DNA from: Paenibacillus sp. E222
GTDB taxonomy: Bacteria > Bacillota > Bacilli > Paenibacillales > Paenibacillaceae
DNA: 64,000 bases
Assembly: GCF_013401555.1 (NCBI RefSeq)
Contig: NZ_CP058552.1
Location: 2,852,001 to 2,916,000, forward strand
Direction: 5' to 3'
Made by a program: the position numbers and the translations under genes. The notes under the pieces were generated by a model. It saw nothing but the letters and a program-made list of their open reading frames with translations. It was not told the DNA's origin and ran no database searches. The number at the start of each line of letters is the position of its first letter. The stretch's first letter is position 1. Shown one piece after another: positions 62,877 through 64,000 of this stretch.

Positions 62877-64000
62877 ACTGTTCAAAAACAATATACGGCA
62901 ATACGGCATGATTATCGCGCTGGTTGTCATTATGCTGCTGTTTGAGGTACTGACCGGGGGACTGCTGCTCAAGCCGATCAACATTACGAATCTGATCTTG
63001 CAAAACAGTTACATTCTTGTACTTGCCATCGGTATGGTGCTTGTCATCATTACCGGACATATTGATCTCTCGGTAGGTTCGATTGCTGCTTTTGTAGGGG
63101 CGGTTGCCGCCATTATGATGGTCGATTGGCAGCTTCCGGCCTGGCTGGCGGTCATTGCTGCTTTGGTGGTCGGTGCGTTAATTGGAGCGTGGCAGGGCTT
63201 CTGGATTGCATATGTACGGATTCCGGCATTTATCGTTACCCTGGCCGGCATGCTGCTCTTCCGTGGTTTGACAATGATTGTGCTGGAGGGCCAGTCAATC
63301 TCTCCTTTTCCAGGAGGGTTTCAGAAAATAAGCTCCGGCTTCCTGCCTGATATTCAAATATCTGGCCTCGGTCTGGTATCGATCATTGTTGGTCTTGTTC
63401 TCACGGTCTGGTATATCGTAAATGAACTGCGGGAGCGCCGTTCCCAGCGAAAATACGGTTTCGAGGTTGTATCTCAGGGGCTCTTCCTGCTCAAGCTGCT
63501 GGTCGTGGCTGTAGTGACGAATTTGTTCACTTTCATGCTTGCGAGCTATGCAGGCATTCCGAATATTCTGATTCTGCTGTTTGTATTAATTGTTGTCTAC
63601 TCCTTCATCATGAACCGCACCGTGATGGGGCGCCATGTATATGCACTGGGAGGCAATGAAAAGGCTGCCGGTCTGTCCGGGGTCAAAACGAAAAAAGTGA
63701 CCTTCTGGGTATTTGTCAACATGGGTGTAATGGCCGCCATTTCCGGTCTGATCTTCGCGGCGCGGCTGAATGCGGCTACGCCAAGAGCCGGTACCAACTT
63801 TGAGCTGGATGCCATTGCAGCCTGCTTTATCGGCGGAGCTTCCGCTTCCGGAGGAATAGGGACCGTATTCGGTGCCATCATCGGTGGTTTGGTCATGGGG
63901 GTTCTGAACAACGGGATGTCCCTGATCGGGTTGGGTATTGACTGGCAGCAGGGCATCAAGGGTTTGGTACTGTTGCTGGCGGTAGCCTTCGATATTTATA
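62860..64000 (+). CDS. Monosaccharide ABC transporter permease, GguB/XylH-like, 3' end outside window
   Basis: The frame encodes at least 380 residues and runs off the window. It is a BPD_transp_2 (CUT2) permease with many hydrophobic segments and the landmarks [49 protein letters not shown] and [18 protein letters not shown]. The ATG at 62860 lies inside the end of the ATPase gene, with AGGAGG eight bases upstream. It forms the membrane channel of the importer with the two preceding products. The long middle segment with [15 protein letters not shown] is characteristic of the GguB subgroup. Confidence 0.93.
   Translation, partial: MEMLTRLFKNNIRQYGMIIALVVIMLLFEVLTGGLLLKPINITNLILQNSYILVLAIGMVLVIITGHIDLSVGSIAAFVGAVAAIMMVDWQLPAWLAVIAALVVGALIGAWQGFWIAYVRIPAFIVTLAGMLLFRGLTMIVLEGQSISPFPGGFQKISSGFLPDIQISGLGLVSIIVGLVLTVWYIVNELRERRSQRKYGFEVVSQGLFLLKLLVVAVVTNLFTFMLASYAGIPNILILLFVLIVVYSFIMNRTVMGRHVYALGGNEKAAGLSGVKTKKVTFWVFVNMGVMAAISGLIFAARLNAATPRAGTNFELDAIAACFIGGASASGGIGTVFGAIIGGLVMGVLNNGMSLIGLGIDWQQGIKGLVLLLAVAFDIY

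Overview
The window is bacterial chromosome from a low-to-mid GC Firmicute, most probably Paenibacillus. That placement is an inference from gene content: strong AGGAGG-type ribosome binding sites, LplA/LplB/YtcP-type sugar importers without their own ATPase, several YesM/YesN and membrane AraC sensors, frequent TTG starts, glycine and manganese riboswitches, and a Ctc-type L25. I saw no rRNA, tRNA, CRISPR array, insertion sequence or prophage.

Layout. 1-1.7 kb: divergent gcvT (tandem glycine riboswitch) and gcvH. 2.1-7.3 kb: overlapping mannitol operon mtlA-mtlR-mtlF-mtlD. 7.3-10.1 kb, minus strand: a CWC cysteine-rich protein and a MutS2-like ATPase lacking the Smr domain, the latter behind a long structured leader with a 7-codon upstream ORF. 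10.2-19.2 kb: membrane AraC sensor, ABC permease pair, two paralogous binding lipoproteins and a GH105 unsaturated rhamnogalacturonyl hydrolase, i.e. pectin oligosaccharide use. 19.3-24.6 kb: two tandem type I pullulanases. 24.9-30.7 kb: Ctc/L25, hypotheticals, a WYL regulator, a HIRAN-like protein, a CotSA-like glycosyltransferase, a DUF3817 protein and TerC behind a yybP-ykoY manganese riboswitch. 30.9-34.1 kb: a 33-codon gene, then an RtcB ligase overlapping an AAA ATPase gene. 34.6-41.9 kb: GlsB-like stress protein, msrA, an RlmA-type 23S rRNA methyltransferase behind a short ORF plus terminator, a beta-propeller-like exported protein, a membrane-anchored Mrr-like protein, an AlkX/YcaQ-like glycosylase and fabV. 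42.1-55.4 kb: regulators, a GH1 6-phospho-beta-glucosidase, two PAP2 phosphatases, an OmpR-type two-component system and a LysE/AraC pair. 55.6-64 kb: a membrane-anchored sugar-binding sensor, YesM-type kinase and YesN-type regulator, followed by a ChvE/GguA/GguB-like monosaccharide ABC importer that runs off the end.

How it fits together. The carbohydrate loci (mannitol, rhamnogalacturonan fragments, alpha-glucan, beta-glucoside phosphates, monosaccharides) mostly pair a specific sensor with its transporter, and several carry cre-like boxes consistent with CcpA control. A second theme is RNA-level control. Besides two recognisable riboswitches there are two candidate translation-coupled attenuators, each with a short ORF, alternative or terminator hairpins, and a ribosome-related gene downstream: the MutS2-like ATPase (B. 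subtilis MutS2 acts on collided ribosomes) and the RlmA-like methyltransferase, whose family modifies the macrolide-binding exit tunnel. The second leader peptide ends in Arg-Tyr-Arg, a +X+ motif of the kind that arrests macrolide-bound ribosomes. These two leaders are the most promising undescribed elements here.
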